From DYRG01 sp041161065 (GTDB lineage: Bacteria; Pseudomonadota; Gammaproteobacteria; Beggiatoales; Beggiatoaceae), in the NCBI GenBank assembly GCA_041161065.1, contig JBEAVE010000020.1, forward strand, positions 17,447 through 81,446: a stretch of 64,000 nt of DNA. The letters are read 5' to 3'. Made by a program: the position numbers and the translations under genes. Every line of letters starts with the position of its first letter. Position 1 is the stretch's first letter. Of the stretch, positions 51,666 through 61,812 are shown in pieces. The notes under the pieces are model-generated. The model saw only the letters and a program-made list of their open reading frames with translations, was not told the DNA's origin and made no database searches.

Positions 51666-54557
51666 ATGCAAAAGAACAGCTTAACGCATTATTTTTTCAT
51701 TTTAGCCACGTTGTTTTTAGTGAATATTTCATTTTTTGCCGCTGATCCGCTAATGGTGGGAGCTATTGGCGGAGGATTATTATTACTGGGGGGTTTGTTG
51801 GGGTTGTTTTTCAAATCTAAATTCATCGAGGAAACAGCCACTATTTTTGAAGAACGGTTGTTATTTGAAGGAGGTCCATTAGTTATTTTTCGATGGCAAG
51901 CAACTGATGGTTGGCCCGTTGAATATGTTTCTCCCAATATTAAAACTATTTTTGGATTTGACACATCGGATTTTTATTCGGGCACATTACCTTTTGCCGA
52001 TTTAATTCATCCAGATGATTTATCTAGGATTTTTAAAAAAGTGATGGATTATAGTGCTAATGAAAAGATAACAACATTTGAGCAAGTGTATCGTCTAAAA
52101 CATTTTAACGGGGAATATCGGTGGATTTCAGATTTTACGATGGTTATTCGCAATGAACAGAAAGAAATAACGCATTATCATGGTTATATTGTCGATATTA
52201 CAGAACGTCGAGAAGCGGAGGAAGCATTTTTTGAGGAACGGCGGCGATTAAGTACGTTAATTGAAGCCTTGCCAGATGCGATTTTTCTTAAAGATGGTGA
52301 AGGACGTTGGCAAGTGGTTAATTCTGCGGGATTGAAATTGTTTAATTTACAAAACCAACCTTGGCAAAACAAAACCGATTTAGAATTGGGAGCAATGTTT
52401 CCCGAAGCCAGTGAAGTTTATCAAGCGTGTAAAGATGGCGATGAGCGCGCGTGGCAAGCAGCTAGAACGGTGCAAATAGAGGAAATTGTGCCTACTGAAG
52501 ATAACAACTTCCTCTATTTTGATGTTATCAAAGTACCGCTTTTTGATGAACATAACAACCGCCAAAGTTTAGTGATTATTGGCAGAGATGTCACCGATAG
52601 AAAACAGGCTGAAATAGAAATGGCGCGGCTATTTCACCAAAATGAATTATTGTTAAATGCGGTGGGTGATGGAATTTATGGGATTGATTTATCAGGAAAA
52701 ACTATTTTTGTGAATCCCGCCGCCACCACATTGACGGGTTGGGATCGAAACGCATTGCTCAACGAAGACAGTCATGCGTTAATGCACCACACCCACGCCG
52801 ACGGGTGCGCGTATCCCCTTGAAAAATGTCCGATTTATTTAACTTGTCGAGATGGAGAAATGCGGCGGGTGACTGATGAGGTTTTTTGGCGGCGCGATGG
52901 CAGTTTTTTCCCCGTCGAATATACGGTTAGCCCGATCATTGAAAATGATAAACCCACCGGCGCGGTCGTGGTTTTTCGCGACATCACCGCCCGCCACGAA
53001 GCCGACATCGCCCTCCAACAAGCCGTCAAAGCCGCCGATGCCGCCAATCGTGCCAAAAGCGAATTTTTAGCCAATATGAGCCACGAAATTCGCACCCCCA
53101 TGAACGCAATTATCGGCATGACCAGCATTTTGCTCGACACCCCATTGAGTGATAACCAACGAGATTATTTGGGCACGTTGCGCGCCAGCAGTGAAACATT
53201 ATTGATTATTATCAATGACATATTAGATTTATCAAAAATTGAAGCGCGTAAATTAGAATTAGAAAAAAATCCCTTTGAATTGAGAAAATGTGTCGAGGAA
53301 TCTTTAGATTTAATTGCCCCGTTAGCGGCTCAAAAAAACTTAAATCTCTCTTATTTCATGGAGTTAGATGTCCCAGAAATCCTCGTTGGCGATATTACTC
53401 GTTTGCGACAAATCCTCGTGAATTTGCTCACCAATGCCGTCAAATTTACGCATCAAGGTGAAGTGCAATTATCCATTTCTGCAACCGCTTCAGAACAAGA
53501 TTATTACACCGAACAAGAAGAATCTCATCTTCACTTTTCTATTAAAGATACGGGGATTGGTATTTCTTCTGAGGGATTACAACGTTTGTTCCGATCTTTC
53601 TCTCAAGTTGATACCTCAACAACCCGCAAATATGGTGGAACAGGATTGGGTTTAACGATTTCTAAATACTTAGTAGAAATGATGGGCGGACAAATCACCG
53701 TAGAAAGCAAAGTTGATCTCGGAACAACCTTTACATTTGATATTTATCTTCCTATCGATACAACGCAATCTTCTCAATATCAACAATTACACCATTTCCA
53801 TGCTAATTTACAAACCAAACCCATTTTATTAAAAGATATTGCTCAAACCAACTTGCATATTATCTTTAATTGGTTCAAAAAATGGGACATTGCTTATGAA
53901 ATATCCGACGATTATTCAAATGAATGGGCAATGATTATTACAGAAAATGAAACTCTGGATCAAATGCCTTATCTCTCTAAAAATATACCGATTATTTTAA
54001 TCGATAAATTCTGTCATCAGCATTCTAAACAACGCTTCAAATATTGTTTGATTAAACCAATTAAACCCTTAAAATTGCTCCAATTATTAGAAACCATTTG
54101 TAATTCCAATTGTTTCGAAAAAGAGAATGCAATTGAAATGATTGATGATCCTGTTGTTATCCCTATTCAAAAACAACATCTGCATATTCTATTAGTAGAA
54201 GATAATATTGTAAATCAAAAGGTTGCTTTATTAATGTTACAACGTTTAGGCTATGAAGCAAATATTGCAAATAACGGCATCGAAGCACTACAGGCTTTAC
54301 AACATCATAATTACGACGTTGTTCTCATGGATGTTCAAATGCCAGAAATGGACGGTTTAACAGCAACCCGTCATATCGTTAAAACCTATCCGCCAGAAAT
54401 GCGTCCTTACATTATTGCAATGACAGCAAATGCAATGGAAGGCGACCGAGAAATTTGTTTGACGGCGGGTATGCAAGATTACATTAGCAAACCCATTCAT
54501 AAAGAGGATTTAAACAAAGCATTAAATCATGCACAATTACAGTTAAAAATTAAGTAA
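51666..54557 (+). CDS. Hybrid sensor histidine kinase/response regulator with PAS domains
   Basis: A 963-residue protein. Two short membrane segments (about 10-27 and 34-50) lead into three PAS/PAC domains (about 60-440). The HisKA H-box is NMSHEIRTPMNAIIGM and the ATPase G2 box is GTGLGLTIS. A region (about 695-830) resembles a receiver without clear acidic residues, possibly a degenerate REC. The last 120 residues are a full receiver with LMDVQMPEMDG (phospho-Asp). Its end overlaps the convergent hrpA by 8 bases. Signal unknown. Confidence 0.88.
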   Translation: MQKNSLTHYFFILATLFLVNISFFAADPLMVGAIGGGLLLLGGLLGLFFKSKFIEETATIFEERLLFEGGPLVIFRWQATDGWPVEYVSPNIKTIFGFDTSDFYSGTLPFADLIHPDDLSRIFKKVMDYSANEKITTFEQVYRLKHFNGEYRWISDFTMVIRNEQKEITHYHGYIVDITERREAEEAFFEERRRLSTLIEALPDAIFLKDGEGRWQVVNSAGLKLFNLQNQPWQNKTDLELGAMFPEASEVYQACKDGDERAWQAARTVQIEEIVPTEDNNFLYFDVIKVPLFDEHNNRQSLVIIGRDVTDRKQAEIEMARLFHQNELLLNAVGDGIYGIDLSGKTIFVNPAATTLTGWDRNALLNEDSHALMHHTHADGCAYPLEKCPIYLTCRDGEMRRVTDEVFWRRDGSFFPVEYTVSPIIENDKPTGAVVVFRDITARHEADIALQQAVKAADAANRAKSEFLANMSHEIRTPMNAIIGMTSILLDTPLSDNQRDYLGTLRASSETLLIIINDILDLSKIEARKLELEKNPFELRKCVEESLDLIAPLAAQKNLNLSYFMELDVPEILVGDITRLRQILVNLLTNAVKFTHQGEVQLSISATASEQDYYTEQEESHLHFSIKDTGIGISSEGLQRLFRSFSQVDTSTTRKYGGTGLGLTISKYLVEMMGGQITVESKVDLGTTFTFDIYLPIDTTQSSQYQQLHHFHANLQTKPILLKDIAQTNLHIIFNWFKKWDIAYEISDDYSNEWAMIITENETLDQMPYLSKNIPIILIDKFCHQHSKQRFKYCLIKPIKPLKLLQLLETICNSNCFEKENAIEMIDDPVVIPIQKQHLHILLVEDNIVNQKVALLMLQRLGYEANIANNGIEALQALQHHNYDVVLMDVQMPEMDGLTATRHIVKTYPPEMRPYIIAMTANAMEGDREICLTAGMQDYISKPIHKEDLNKALNHAQLQLKIK

Positions 54558-57500
54558 GTGTTTGCCAAATTTTCTGCAATTTTGCAACAGAAACTGATGT
54601 TATTGTTTTCAATTCTGGTGCAAAAATACTGACCCGCAATTCTTCTAATAACCATCTAAATTCTTCCATATTTACATTAGCGGATTTTGAATGTTGTAAA
54701 AAGGCTTTCCACAAAGGTAATATTTCTGCAAGTTTTTGAGCATCTTTAGCCGGAGAGTTTTCCAAACGTTGTAATCGTAATCTAATCGCTTTCAAATAAC
54801 GTGGCAAATGTGGAAATTGTGAAAGTGGCGTGCGTTTTACAAACCCCGTAAAAATCAGCCTTTCTAAATGTGTTTTAATATCATCTAAATTAGGCAAAAA
54901 AGGCGTAGCTTTACGAATAATTGTAATAGTTTCTTGATATTCCTGTAAAATCTCTTTCAAATACCCACATAATGCAGCGGTTTCTTGATGTAATCGGGTT
55001 TGCATTTTTTGTAAAACAGCTTGAAAGGCTTTTTGCTGATAAGGCAATGTATCTTTTATCAAAATTTCCTCTAAAATTTTTGAAATAATTTCCTCTTTGA
55101 GTTCTTCACATTTTCCAAACGCCACATATTGCAAACACATCGTTTGAGAAACAGGCATTTGTTTGCGTAAATTCTTTAAAATAGGTGCTAATTCTAATAA
55201 ATATAAACGCAAAACACCTTGATGATGATTTTGTTTAGCCTGTTCTAAATTATCAAATAACTGAATTGAAACCTCTGTTGTATTATCCACTAAGGCTGGA
55301 TAAGCCACCATTTGAAATGTACCATTTGAAATCTCTATGGTTTCTAACAAATCCCCAAAATCCCATTTTTTCAGATGGTGCTTTTCCCATTCTTTTTTAG
55401 GTAATTTTGAAAACGCAATTTTAGCTTTTTCTTGCCAATTTTCCTTTAATTTCAATAAATTTTTTCCTTCAGAAAGCACTTGTTGTTGTTCATCAATAAT
55501 GACAAAAGTCATCAACAAATTGGGCATAAGTTCTTCTACTTTGAAATCTGTTTTTGAAACAGAAACACCTGTCATTTTATGTAGTTGGTAAATGAGTGCT
55601 TCGATCAAAGAAATTTGAGTGGGTTGCAAGGCTTCAATGAGTGCCGTTGCAAAATCTGGAATTGGAACAAAATACTTACGCAAATGTTTAGGTAAAGATC
55701 GCAATAATGCAATGATTTTTTCTCTCAATAAACCGGGCACTAACCATTCAAATGGTTCAGGGGATATTTGATTTAATATTTGCACTGGAATTGTAACCGT
55801 AATACCATCGCGCGGGTGGGCAGGTTCAAAATAATAACTTAATGGTAATTTAACATTATTAATTTCTATAAATTCAGGAAAATCTATCGATGTAATATCA
55901 GAAATATCTTTTTGTAATAAAATATCCTCGGTTAGAAATAATAAATTAGGCTGATTTTTATGTGCTTGTTGATACCATTTTTCAAAAGTGATTCCACTAT
56001 AAATTCCCGCCGGAATATAGGTCGCGTAGAAATCATAGACTTTTTGTTCATCAACTAAGATATTTTGACAACGGGTTTTATGCTCCATTTCCTCGATAGA
56101 TTGAATCAAATGTTGATTATGTTTATAAAAAGCTAGTTTTGTTTGCCAATCCCCATTAACTAAGGCTTCACGAATAAAAATTTCTCGTGAAATCAATGGA
56201 TCAATTGCGCCATAATTAATTTTTCGTTTCGCAATAATGGGCAAACCATATAAAGAAACTTGCTCAAAAGCAGTCACTTGTGCAGAACGTTTTTCCCAAT
56301 GGGGTTCAAAATAGCTTTTCTTAGAAAGATGTTGTGCTGCTTCTTCTACCCATTCTGGTTCAATTTTCGCAACACATCTCGCATATAAACGAGCAGTTTC
56401 TACTAATTCTGCGGCAATAATCCATTTGGGTTTTTTCTTAAACAAAACAGATGCCGGAAAAATATTTAATTTCAAACCACGTGCACCGACATAATCTTGT
56501 TCGGTTTTCATAGCAATATTACTTAATAAACCAACCAATAATGCTCGATGAAGTTGTTCATAAGTTGCTTCCAGTTCATTTAATTTCCAACCGTGTTCTT
56601 TTACCAAAGTATAAAGCTGTTGGTGAATATCAATCCATTCTTGCATTCTTAAAAAAGATAAAAAGTTTTCTTGGCAAAGTTTCTTCAATTTATTTCTTGA
56701 TAAATGTTTTAGATTTTCACTGTAAAAATGCCACAAATTCAAATAACTTAAGAAATCCGAATGTTCATTTTGAAATTGACGATGTGCATTATCGGCGGCT
56801 TGCTGATATTCCAAAGGTCTTTCTCTAGGGTCTTGAACACTTAACGCCGCCGCAATAATTAAAACTTCATTCAAACAGTGTAATTCTTTCGCTGCTAAAA
56901 TCATTCTTCCAATGCGCGGATCAATGGGTAATGTGGCGAGTTGTTTACCAATTAAAGTAAGATTTTTTTGTTTGTCGACGGCACTGAGTTCTTCAAGTTG
57001 TTTAAATCCATCAGAAATCGCTCGTTTCTCAGGTGGTTCGAGGAAAGGAAAGACCTCGATATGACCTAATTTCAAATCAAGCATTTTGAGAATTACCGAA
57101 GCCAAAGAAGTTCTCAATATTTCTGGCAGAGTGAATTCAGGGCGTTGAACAAAATCTAATTCACTATACAAACGAATACATAACCCATTTGAAATCCGTC
57201 CACAACGCCCTTTTCTCTGATTTGCACTGGCTTGAGAAATCTTTTCAATGAGCAACCGCTGGACTTTATTTCTCACGCTATAACGACTTAATCGAGCAAA
57301 TCCGGGATCAATAACCGCTCTAATTCTCGGCACAGTCAAAGATGTTTCTGCCACATTAGTTGCTAACACAATTCGGCGTTTTTCATTAGGCTTAAAAACC
57401 TTATCTTGCTCACTGCTAGAAAGCCGTCCATACAAAGGTAAAATTTCAGTTTGAGGCGGGTGATGTTTGCGCAATGCTTCAGCCGTTTCTCTAATATCTC

Positions 57501-58374
57501 TTTCACCGCTGAGAAATATCAAAATGTCGCCCTGATATTTAGAATTTGCAATCTCATCGGTGGCTTCTAAAATGGCTTGTTGCATATCTTTTTCAGTATT
57601 ATTTTCTTCAGACAAATCCATTAAGGGTCGATAACGGACTTCAATTGGATAGTTTCTTCCTTCAATTTCAATAATTGGTGCATTAAAATGTTGAGCAAAT
57701 CTGGCAGTATCAATGGTTGCTGATGTAATAATTATTTTTAAGTCTTTTCTTTTAGTTGAAAGCAGTTTCAAATAGCCCAATAAGAAATCAATATTTAAAC
57801 TGCGTTCATGGGCTTCATCAATAATAATGGTGTCGTATTGTTCTAAGAAACGATCAGAGGAAATTTCCGCCAATAAAATCCCGTCTGTCATTAGTTTAAT
57901 ATAAGTATTTTCATTGATTCGATCGTGGAAACGGATTTTGAATCCAACGGCTTGACCCATTTCTACATTGAGTTCTTGAGAAATCCGATTTGCAATACTT
58001 CGAGCGGCAATTCGACGGGGTTGTGTACAACCAATTAAACCCGCAATACCTTGTCCTGCGGCTAAACAAATTTGAGGTAATTGGGTGGTTTTTCCCGATC
58101 CTGTTTCTCCTGCAATTACAATGACTTGGTGTTTCTGAATAGCCTCTATAATTTTATCTCGGTGAGCATTAATGGGCAATTCTTCATTGAAATGCGGAAG
58201 CGGGAGATGATTAGCTCGATATTGTCTTTTAGAAATAGATTGAGAAATCTCGTCGGAGAGTTTTAAGAAAGCGCGTTCATCATTAGAATGAAGGGTTTTT
58301 AAGCGTTGCTGAAAACGGTATTGATCGCGACGTAAAGTATTTGAAATAAGTGAAAGGAGGGTTTCTTTGTTCAT
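54550..58374 (-). CDS. hrpA: DEAH-box RNA helicase HrpA
   Basis: A 1274-residue helicase, about the family's length (1300). Motif I GETGSGKTTQLP, motif II DEAH, motif III SATI, and motif VI region ASANQRKGRCGR are present. The GR-rich motif usually reads QRAGRAGR; Cys replaces the second Ala. The C-terminal HrpA-specific half (OB-fold and DUF3418) follows. It acts on mRNA and stalled ribosomes. It overlaps the hybrid kinase gene by 8 bases. Confidence 0.93.
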   Translation of the reverse strand: MNKETLLSLISNTLRRDQYRFQQRLKTLHSNDERAFLKLSDEISQSISKRQYRANHLPLPHFNEELPINAHRDKIIEAIQKHQVIVIAGETGSGKTTQLPQICLAAGQGIAGLIGCTQPRRIAARSIANRISQELNVEMGQAVGFKIRFHDRINENTYIKLMTDGILLAEISSDRFLEQYDTIIIDEAHERSLNIDFLLGYLKLLSTKRKDLKIIITSATIDTARFAQHFNAPIIEIEGRNYPIEVRYRPLMDLSEENNTEKDMQQAILEATDEIANSKYQGDILIFLSGERDIRETAEALRKHHPPQTEILPLYGRLSSSEQDKVFKPNEKRRIVLATNVAETSLTVPRIRAVIDPGFARLSRYSVRNKVQRLLIEKISQASANQRKGRCGRISNGLCIRLYSELDFVQRPEFTLPEILRTSLASVILKMLDLKLGHIEVFPFLEPPEKRAISDGFKQLEELSAVDKQKNLTLIGKQLATLPIDPRIGRMILAAKELHCLNEVLIIAAALSVQDPRERPLEYQQAADNAHRQFQNEHSDFLSYLNLWHFYSENLKHLSRNKLKKLCQENFLSFLRMQEWIDIHQQLYTLVKEHGWKLNELEATYEQLHRALLVGLLSNIAMKTEQDYVGARGLKLNIFPASVLFKKKPKWIIAAELVETARLYARCVAKIEPEWVEEAAQHLSKKSYFEPHWEKRSAQVTAFEQVSLYGLPIIAKRKINYGAIDPLISREIFIREALVNGDWQTKLAFYKHNQHLIQSIEEMEHKTRCQNILVDEQKVYDFYATYIPAGIYSGITFEKWYQQAHKNQPNLLFLTEDILLQKDISDITSIDFPEFIEINNVKLPLSYYFEPAHPRDGITVTIPVQILNQISPEPFEWLVPGLLREKIIALLRSLPKHLRKYFVPIPDFATALIEALQPTQISLIEALIYQLHKMTGVSVSKTDFKVEELMPNLLMTFVIIDEQQQVLSEGKNLLKLKENWQEKAKIAFSKLPKKEWEKHHLKKWDFGDLLETIEISNGTFQMVAYPALVDNTTEVSIQLFDNLEQAKQNHHQGVLRLYLLELAPILKNLRKQMPVSQTMCLQYVAFGKCEELKEEIISKILEEILIKDTLPYQQKAFQAVLQKMQTRLHQETAALCGYLKEILQEYQETITIIRKATPFLPNLDDIKTHLERLIFTGFVKRTPLSQFPHLPRYLKAIRLRLQRLENSPAKDAQKLAEILPLWKAFLQHSKSANVNMEEFRWLLEELRVSIFAPELKTITSVSVAKLQKIWQTLT

Positions 58375-58394
58375 GGGGTATCTTAAAATAAAGA

Positions 58395-58419
58395 AAGGAG
58401 TGCAACCATTGCACCCCTT
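58395..58419 (-). terminator. Terminator hairpin of the gene at 58444
   Basis: AAGGAGTGCAA (58395-58405) pairs with TTGCACCCCTT (58409-58419) with one mismatch. On the minus strand a T-rich stretch (TTTCTTTATTTT) follows. Confidence 0.6.
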
Positions 58420-58443
58420 AAAATGAAATGACGGTAGAAAAAA

Positions 58444-58797
58444 TTACTTAATTTCTTGCCAAGTATCAAAATATTTGCATTTTTGCGTGCCTGTTCCGGC
58501 GGTGTCGTCTAATACTTCAACTTTGATCAACTCAGGTTTTTTGTTTGCGTCGTGTTTGATTTCAACGGTCATGGAGTTGTTTTTGATGAAACCTTTGTAA
58601 AAGATTTTAACTCGGGCAACATTGTTACCATTAACTACGGTAGGTGCTCTATCATATTCGGCTTTTTGAAATTCAGATTTAGGGTGAGCACAACCCATGA
58701 TTTCAGTTTTAGCAAATTCCAAATAATCAATGGCGAATGCAGAAGTTGAAAGAGAAATGCCTGCCAATAAAGAAACAAGACCGATGGTTTTTTTCAT
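58444..58797 (-). CDS. Small secreted protein of unknown function
   Basis: A 117-residue protein with a signal peptide (cut near AFA-IDYL). Two Cys (in MGCAHP and QKCKYFD) could form a disulfide. The rest is beta-rich with GNNVARVKIFYKG. No family recognised. It is preceded by GAGGATA and followed by a terminator, so a single-gene unit. The CoA-binding gene lies 29 bases upstream in the same direction. Confidence 0.65.
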   Translation of the reverse strand: MKKTIGLVSLLAGISLSTSAFAIDYLEFAKTEIMGCAHPKSEFQKAEYDRAPTVVNGNNVARVKIFYKGFIKNNSMTVEIKHDANKKPELIKVEVLDDTAGTGTQKCKYFDTWQEIK

Positions 58798-58826
58798 AAA
58801 AATATCCTCGTTAGGTTAAAAGAAAG

Positions 58827-59192
58827 TTAAAACAAGTGGGTACGCAACATTACCAACGTACAACCCTGAACGGTTTCGATGTGTTGAGCCTGCGCAAGTT
58901 GTTCGAGCGCGGGGTTTTCTGTGCCGGGGTTGAAAATAATGCGCTTCGGTTTTAAGAGCAAAATTTGATCCATCAATGCGGTGGATTTATCCGCGCCGAC
59001 GTACAAAGTAAGTGTATCTACAGTTCCTTCAACGGCTTGCAGATTTTTAACGCAAGGTTGTCCGTGAATGTCGGTTGCTTGAGGATGAACGGGCACGACG
59101 GTGTGTCCGTGCGCCACTAAATCTCTAACTGCTTGATTAGAATAACGTTCTGGATTGGGTGATGCCCCTAATACCACGACTCTTTGTGCCAT
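58827..59192 (-). CDS. CoA-binding domain protein (YccU-like)
   Basis: A 121-residue Rossmann-type protein. It begins with VVVLGASPNPERYSNQA, the family's nucleotide-binding start, and ends with GCTLVMLRT. Members bind CoA but have no defined reaction. The YccU-type length (about 135) is slightly longer. It is divergent from the Sel1 gene with 170 bases between them. Confidence 0.8.
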   Translation of the reverse strand: MAQRVVVLGASPNPERYSNQAVRDLVAHGHTVVPVHPQATDIHGQPCVKNLQAVEGTVDTLTLYVGADKSTALMDQILLLKPKRIIFNPGTENPALEQLAQAQHIETVQGCTLVMLRTHLF

Positions 59193-59362
59193 AAAACACT
59201 CCTACGCATACTTTCGTACAGTGTAACAAAAAAGGTCTCTTGTCGCATCTTTGCGATAGATATTTTTAATCGTTTGATTTTATTGGTTATCTTGGATAAA
59301 AATAAAAATTTTTAAGGAATTGCGGTATAATTTAGCAAACGCTAATATACGACTTAAAGATC

Positions 59363-61312
59363 ATGAGCCAACCCATTCAACCGAAAGCCAAAGCCTTTAC
59401 GCAAGGTTTGCAGTTTTTCAATCAAAAAAATTACGCCCAAGCCGCCGTGTGGTTGCGACAAGCCGCCGCGCAAGGTCACGCCAAAGCCCAGCATTTACTC
59501 GCTGCAATGTATCATCACGGGCGCGGAGTCACCCAAGATTGGCAGCGCGCCGTCCATTGGTATCGTGCCGCCGCGACTCAAGGCGAAGTCAAAGCCCAAT
59601 TCACGCTTGCCTCATTATATTTGCAAGGCATTGGTTTAAATCAAGATTTTGCGCAAGCCGCGCAATGGTTGAATCGAGCCGCGCTACAACAAAATCCTGA
59701 CGCAAGTTTTCAATTAGCGAATTTGTACGCGCAAGGCAAAGGCGTGGCGCAAGATTTCACCCAAGCCGCCCGATGGTTTCGCCAAGCCGCCGAACTCAAT
59801 CACGCCAAAGCGCAACACAGTTTGGCGACGTTGTACACGCAAGGACGCGGCGTTCCCAAAGATTTCCAACAAGCCGAATATTGGTACGGTCGAGCAGCGG
59901 AAACGTTACCAGAATCCCAAAAGAATCTCGATAAAGTTCGTTCGATGCAAGTTCAAGCAAAACCTCAAGTGATTCAATCGCTTCAATGGCATCGACAACT
60001 CGCCGAACAACAAATCGCCGAAGCCCAAAAAGCCTTAAATGCGCGATTTATGCACTATTATTTGGGGTTATTGCACGAAAAAGGACAAGGCGTTCCCGCC
60101 GATCAGAATCAAGCCCGCGCGTGGTATGAAAAAGCCGCCGAAAGCGCATCGCCCGAACTCGCCCAACCTCAACACATGAGCAGCGATATGTTGTGGATTT
60201 TACAGCAATATAATCGCGCCGAATTACCTTCTTCACAAACCGCCGCATTATTGCCGAGTTTAAATAGCCAAGAAACCCCTAAACGCTTGTTACATATCAT
60301 GGAATTGCATCGGCTTGCATCTGAACAAAAAGACCCCGAAGCGCAATTCAAACTCGCGGTGATTTGTCAAAAAGGCGAGGAAGTTCCTCAAGATTTATCG
60401 CAAGCCCTTGAATGGTATAAACAATCAGCCGAGCAAGGGCACGTTCAAGCACAATTCAATTTGGGGGCAATTTATGAACAAGGTCAAGGGGTTACGAAAG
60501 ATTTGAAACAAGCCGTGCGTTGGTATCGACTCGCCGCCGAACAAGGGCATTCCGACGCGCAATTCAATCTTGGTGTGATGTACGAACAAGGGCACGGCGT
60601 GGGGCACGATATTACGCAGGCTTTGTATTGGTTTCGTCGCGCGGCAGAACAAGGCGACACGGGCGCGCAATTCAATTTGGCGGTGATTTACGAAACGGGC
60701 ACGGAAGGGATCAGAAATCTCGCGCAAGCCCTTCATTGGTATGAAAAAGCCGCTCAACAAGGCAATTTAGACGCGCAGTTTAATTTGGCGATGCTCTACG
60801 AAGAAGGCGCGGTGGTTGCTCAAGATTTAAGTCAATCGGTGTATTGGTATCGCAAAGCCGCCGATCAAAATCACGCCGACGCACAATTTAATTTAGCGGT
60901 GTTATATGAAATGGGACAAGGTGTCCCTCGAAATTTGCAACAGGCTTTGCATTGGTATCAATTAGCCGCCCAACAAAACCATATTGATGGTTGTTTCAAT
61001 GTGGCGCGTTTATATGAAACGGGGGTTTCTGGAAAGAAAGATTTGCTCCAAGCCGCCCAATGGTATCGCAAAGCCGCCGACATGGGTCAATCCGATGCAC
61101 AATTACGTTTAGGTTATTTGTATAGAAACGGCTTAGGCGTTCCTCAAGATTTTGTTTGCGCGTACCAATGGTATTCTTTAGCCGCGATGCAAGGTCAAAC
61201 AGATGCCATTGTTGCTCGAGATTCTTTATTATCAATCGCAGCCCCTCAACAAATCGCCGAAGCCCAACGCCTCGCCCGCGACTGGTTTGATAAATTCTCA
61301 ATGAAATCATAA
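59363..61312 (+). CDS. Sel1-like repeat protein
   Basis: A 649-residue protein made of about 15 Sel1/TPR-type repeats of 36 residues. Repeats carry A..G...AQ..LG..Y..G.GV..D...A..W elements, for example AEQGHVQAQFNLGAIY and QGVTKDLKQAVRWYRLAA. No signal peptide, so cytoplasmic or exported without one. Sel1 proteins act as scaffolds in signalling or secretion. The N-terminal third and the C-terminal two-thirds are separated by a region (about 200-310) that lacks clear repeats. The gene is GC-rich compared with the island that follows. Confidence 0.88.
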   Translation: MSQPIQPKAKAFTQGLQFFNQKNYAQAAVWLRQAAAQGHAKAQHLLAAMYHHGRGVTQDWQRAVHWYRAAATQGEVKAQFTLASLYLQGIGLNQDFAQAAQWLNRAALQQNPDASFQLANLYAQGKGVAQDFTQAARWFRQAAELNHAKAQHSLATLYTQGRGVPKDFQQAEYWYGRAAETLPESQKNLDKVRSMQVQAKPQVIQSLQWHRQLAEQQIAEAQKALNARFMHYYLGLLHEKGQGVPADQNQARAWYEKAAESASPELAQPQHMSSDMLWILQQYNRAELPSSQTAALLPSLNSQETPKRLLHIMELHRLASEQKDPEAQFKLAVICQKGEEVPQDLSQALEWYKQSAEQGHVQAQFNLGAIYEQGQGVTKDLKQAVRWYRLAAEQGHSDAQFNLGVMYEQGHGVGHDITQALYWFRRAAEQGDTGAQFNLAVIYETGTEGIRNLAQALHWYEKAAQQGNLDAQFNLAMLYEEGAVVAQDLSQSVYWYRKAADQNHADAQFNLAVLYEMGQGVPRNLQQALHWYQLAAQQNHIDGCFNVARLYETGVSGKKDLLQAAQWYRKAADMGQSDAQLRLGYLYRNGLGVPQDFVCAYQWYSLAAMQGQTDAIVARDSLLSIAAPQQIAEAQRLARDWFDKFSMKS

Positions 61313-61476
61313 TGTTATTTCCTATATAGTATCTTACAAATTGCCAATGCTATCATTACTGTGTATTATGTTGTTCGGTGCAATGCAAGACTTTGATTTC
61401 TTGCTTGCGTTTTTTAAATGGACACTTGTAGAGGTGTCTATTACACATTAGATTTCATCAAACAAGGAATACAAAA

Positions 61477-61746
61477 ATGACAAAAAAATTTGAAGTATCT
61501 TTTTCCTCCATGACAACGCTATCACCTAGTATCATTTACATATCACCAAACGAAAATCGTTTTTTAGTTGGCATTCTTCATCAAGTTAGTTCAGTTGGTA
61601 CACTTGACTCTGCAGCTGGGATTACCAAAAAATTTGATCTCAAACAAAACTTAACCACCACTGAACAAGAAGCTCTGAATTGGGCTACTGATTGGCTTGT
61701 TCAAAAGGCTGGTTGCACCATCTCTTTAAAAGAAGTTGCCATATGA
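61477..61746 (+). CDS. Small unknown protein, first gene of the CBS-HEPN pair
   Basis: An 89-residue protein without signal peptide or known motif, containing an N-terminal beta-rich half and a helical end (TTTEQEALNWATDWLVQ). AAGGAAT lies 8 bases before the ATG. Its stop codon overlaps an ATG (ATATGA), so it is probably coupled to the following gene. Base use is AT-rich. It might be an antitoxin or regulator of the CBS-HEPN protein, but that is inference only. Confidence 0.55.
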   Translation: MTKKFEVSFSSMTTLSPSIIYISPNENRFLVGILHQVSSVGTLDSAAGITKKFDLKQNLTTTEQEALNWATDWLVQKAGCTISLKEVAI

Positions 61747-61812
61747 AGCCCATCCATCGAGCGGCAAGACGTTAGAATTACAAACCGACCTATTCCACTT
61801 TTACAGAATATT

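Noticed and set aside
17332..58341. Over-frequent 9-mer ATTTGAAAT/ATTTCAAAT
   Set aside because: Nearly all copies are in-frame ATT-TCA-AAT codons for Ile-Ser-Asn in AT-rich genes, so codon bias explains them better than an uptake sequence.
59320..59700. 126-residue plus-strand frame overlapping the Sel1 gene start
   Set aside because: It lies in another frame of the GC-rich Sel1 gene, is Arg/Ser-rich and matches nothing; a shadow of the repeats.
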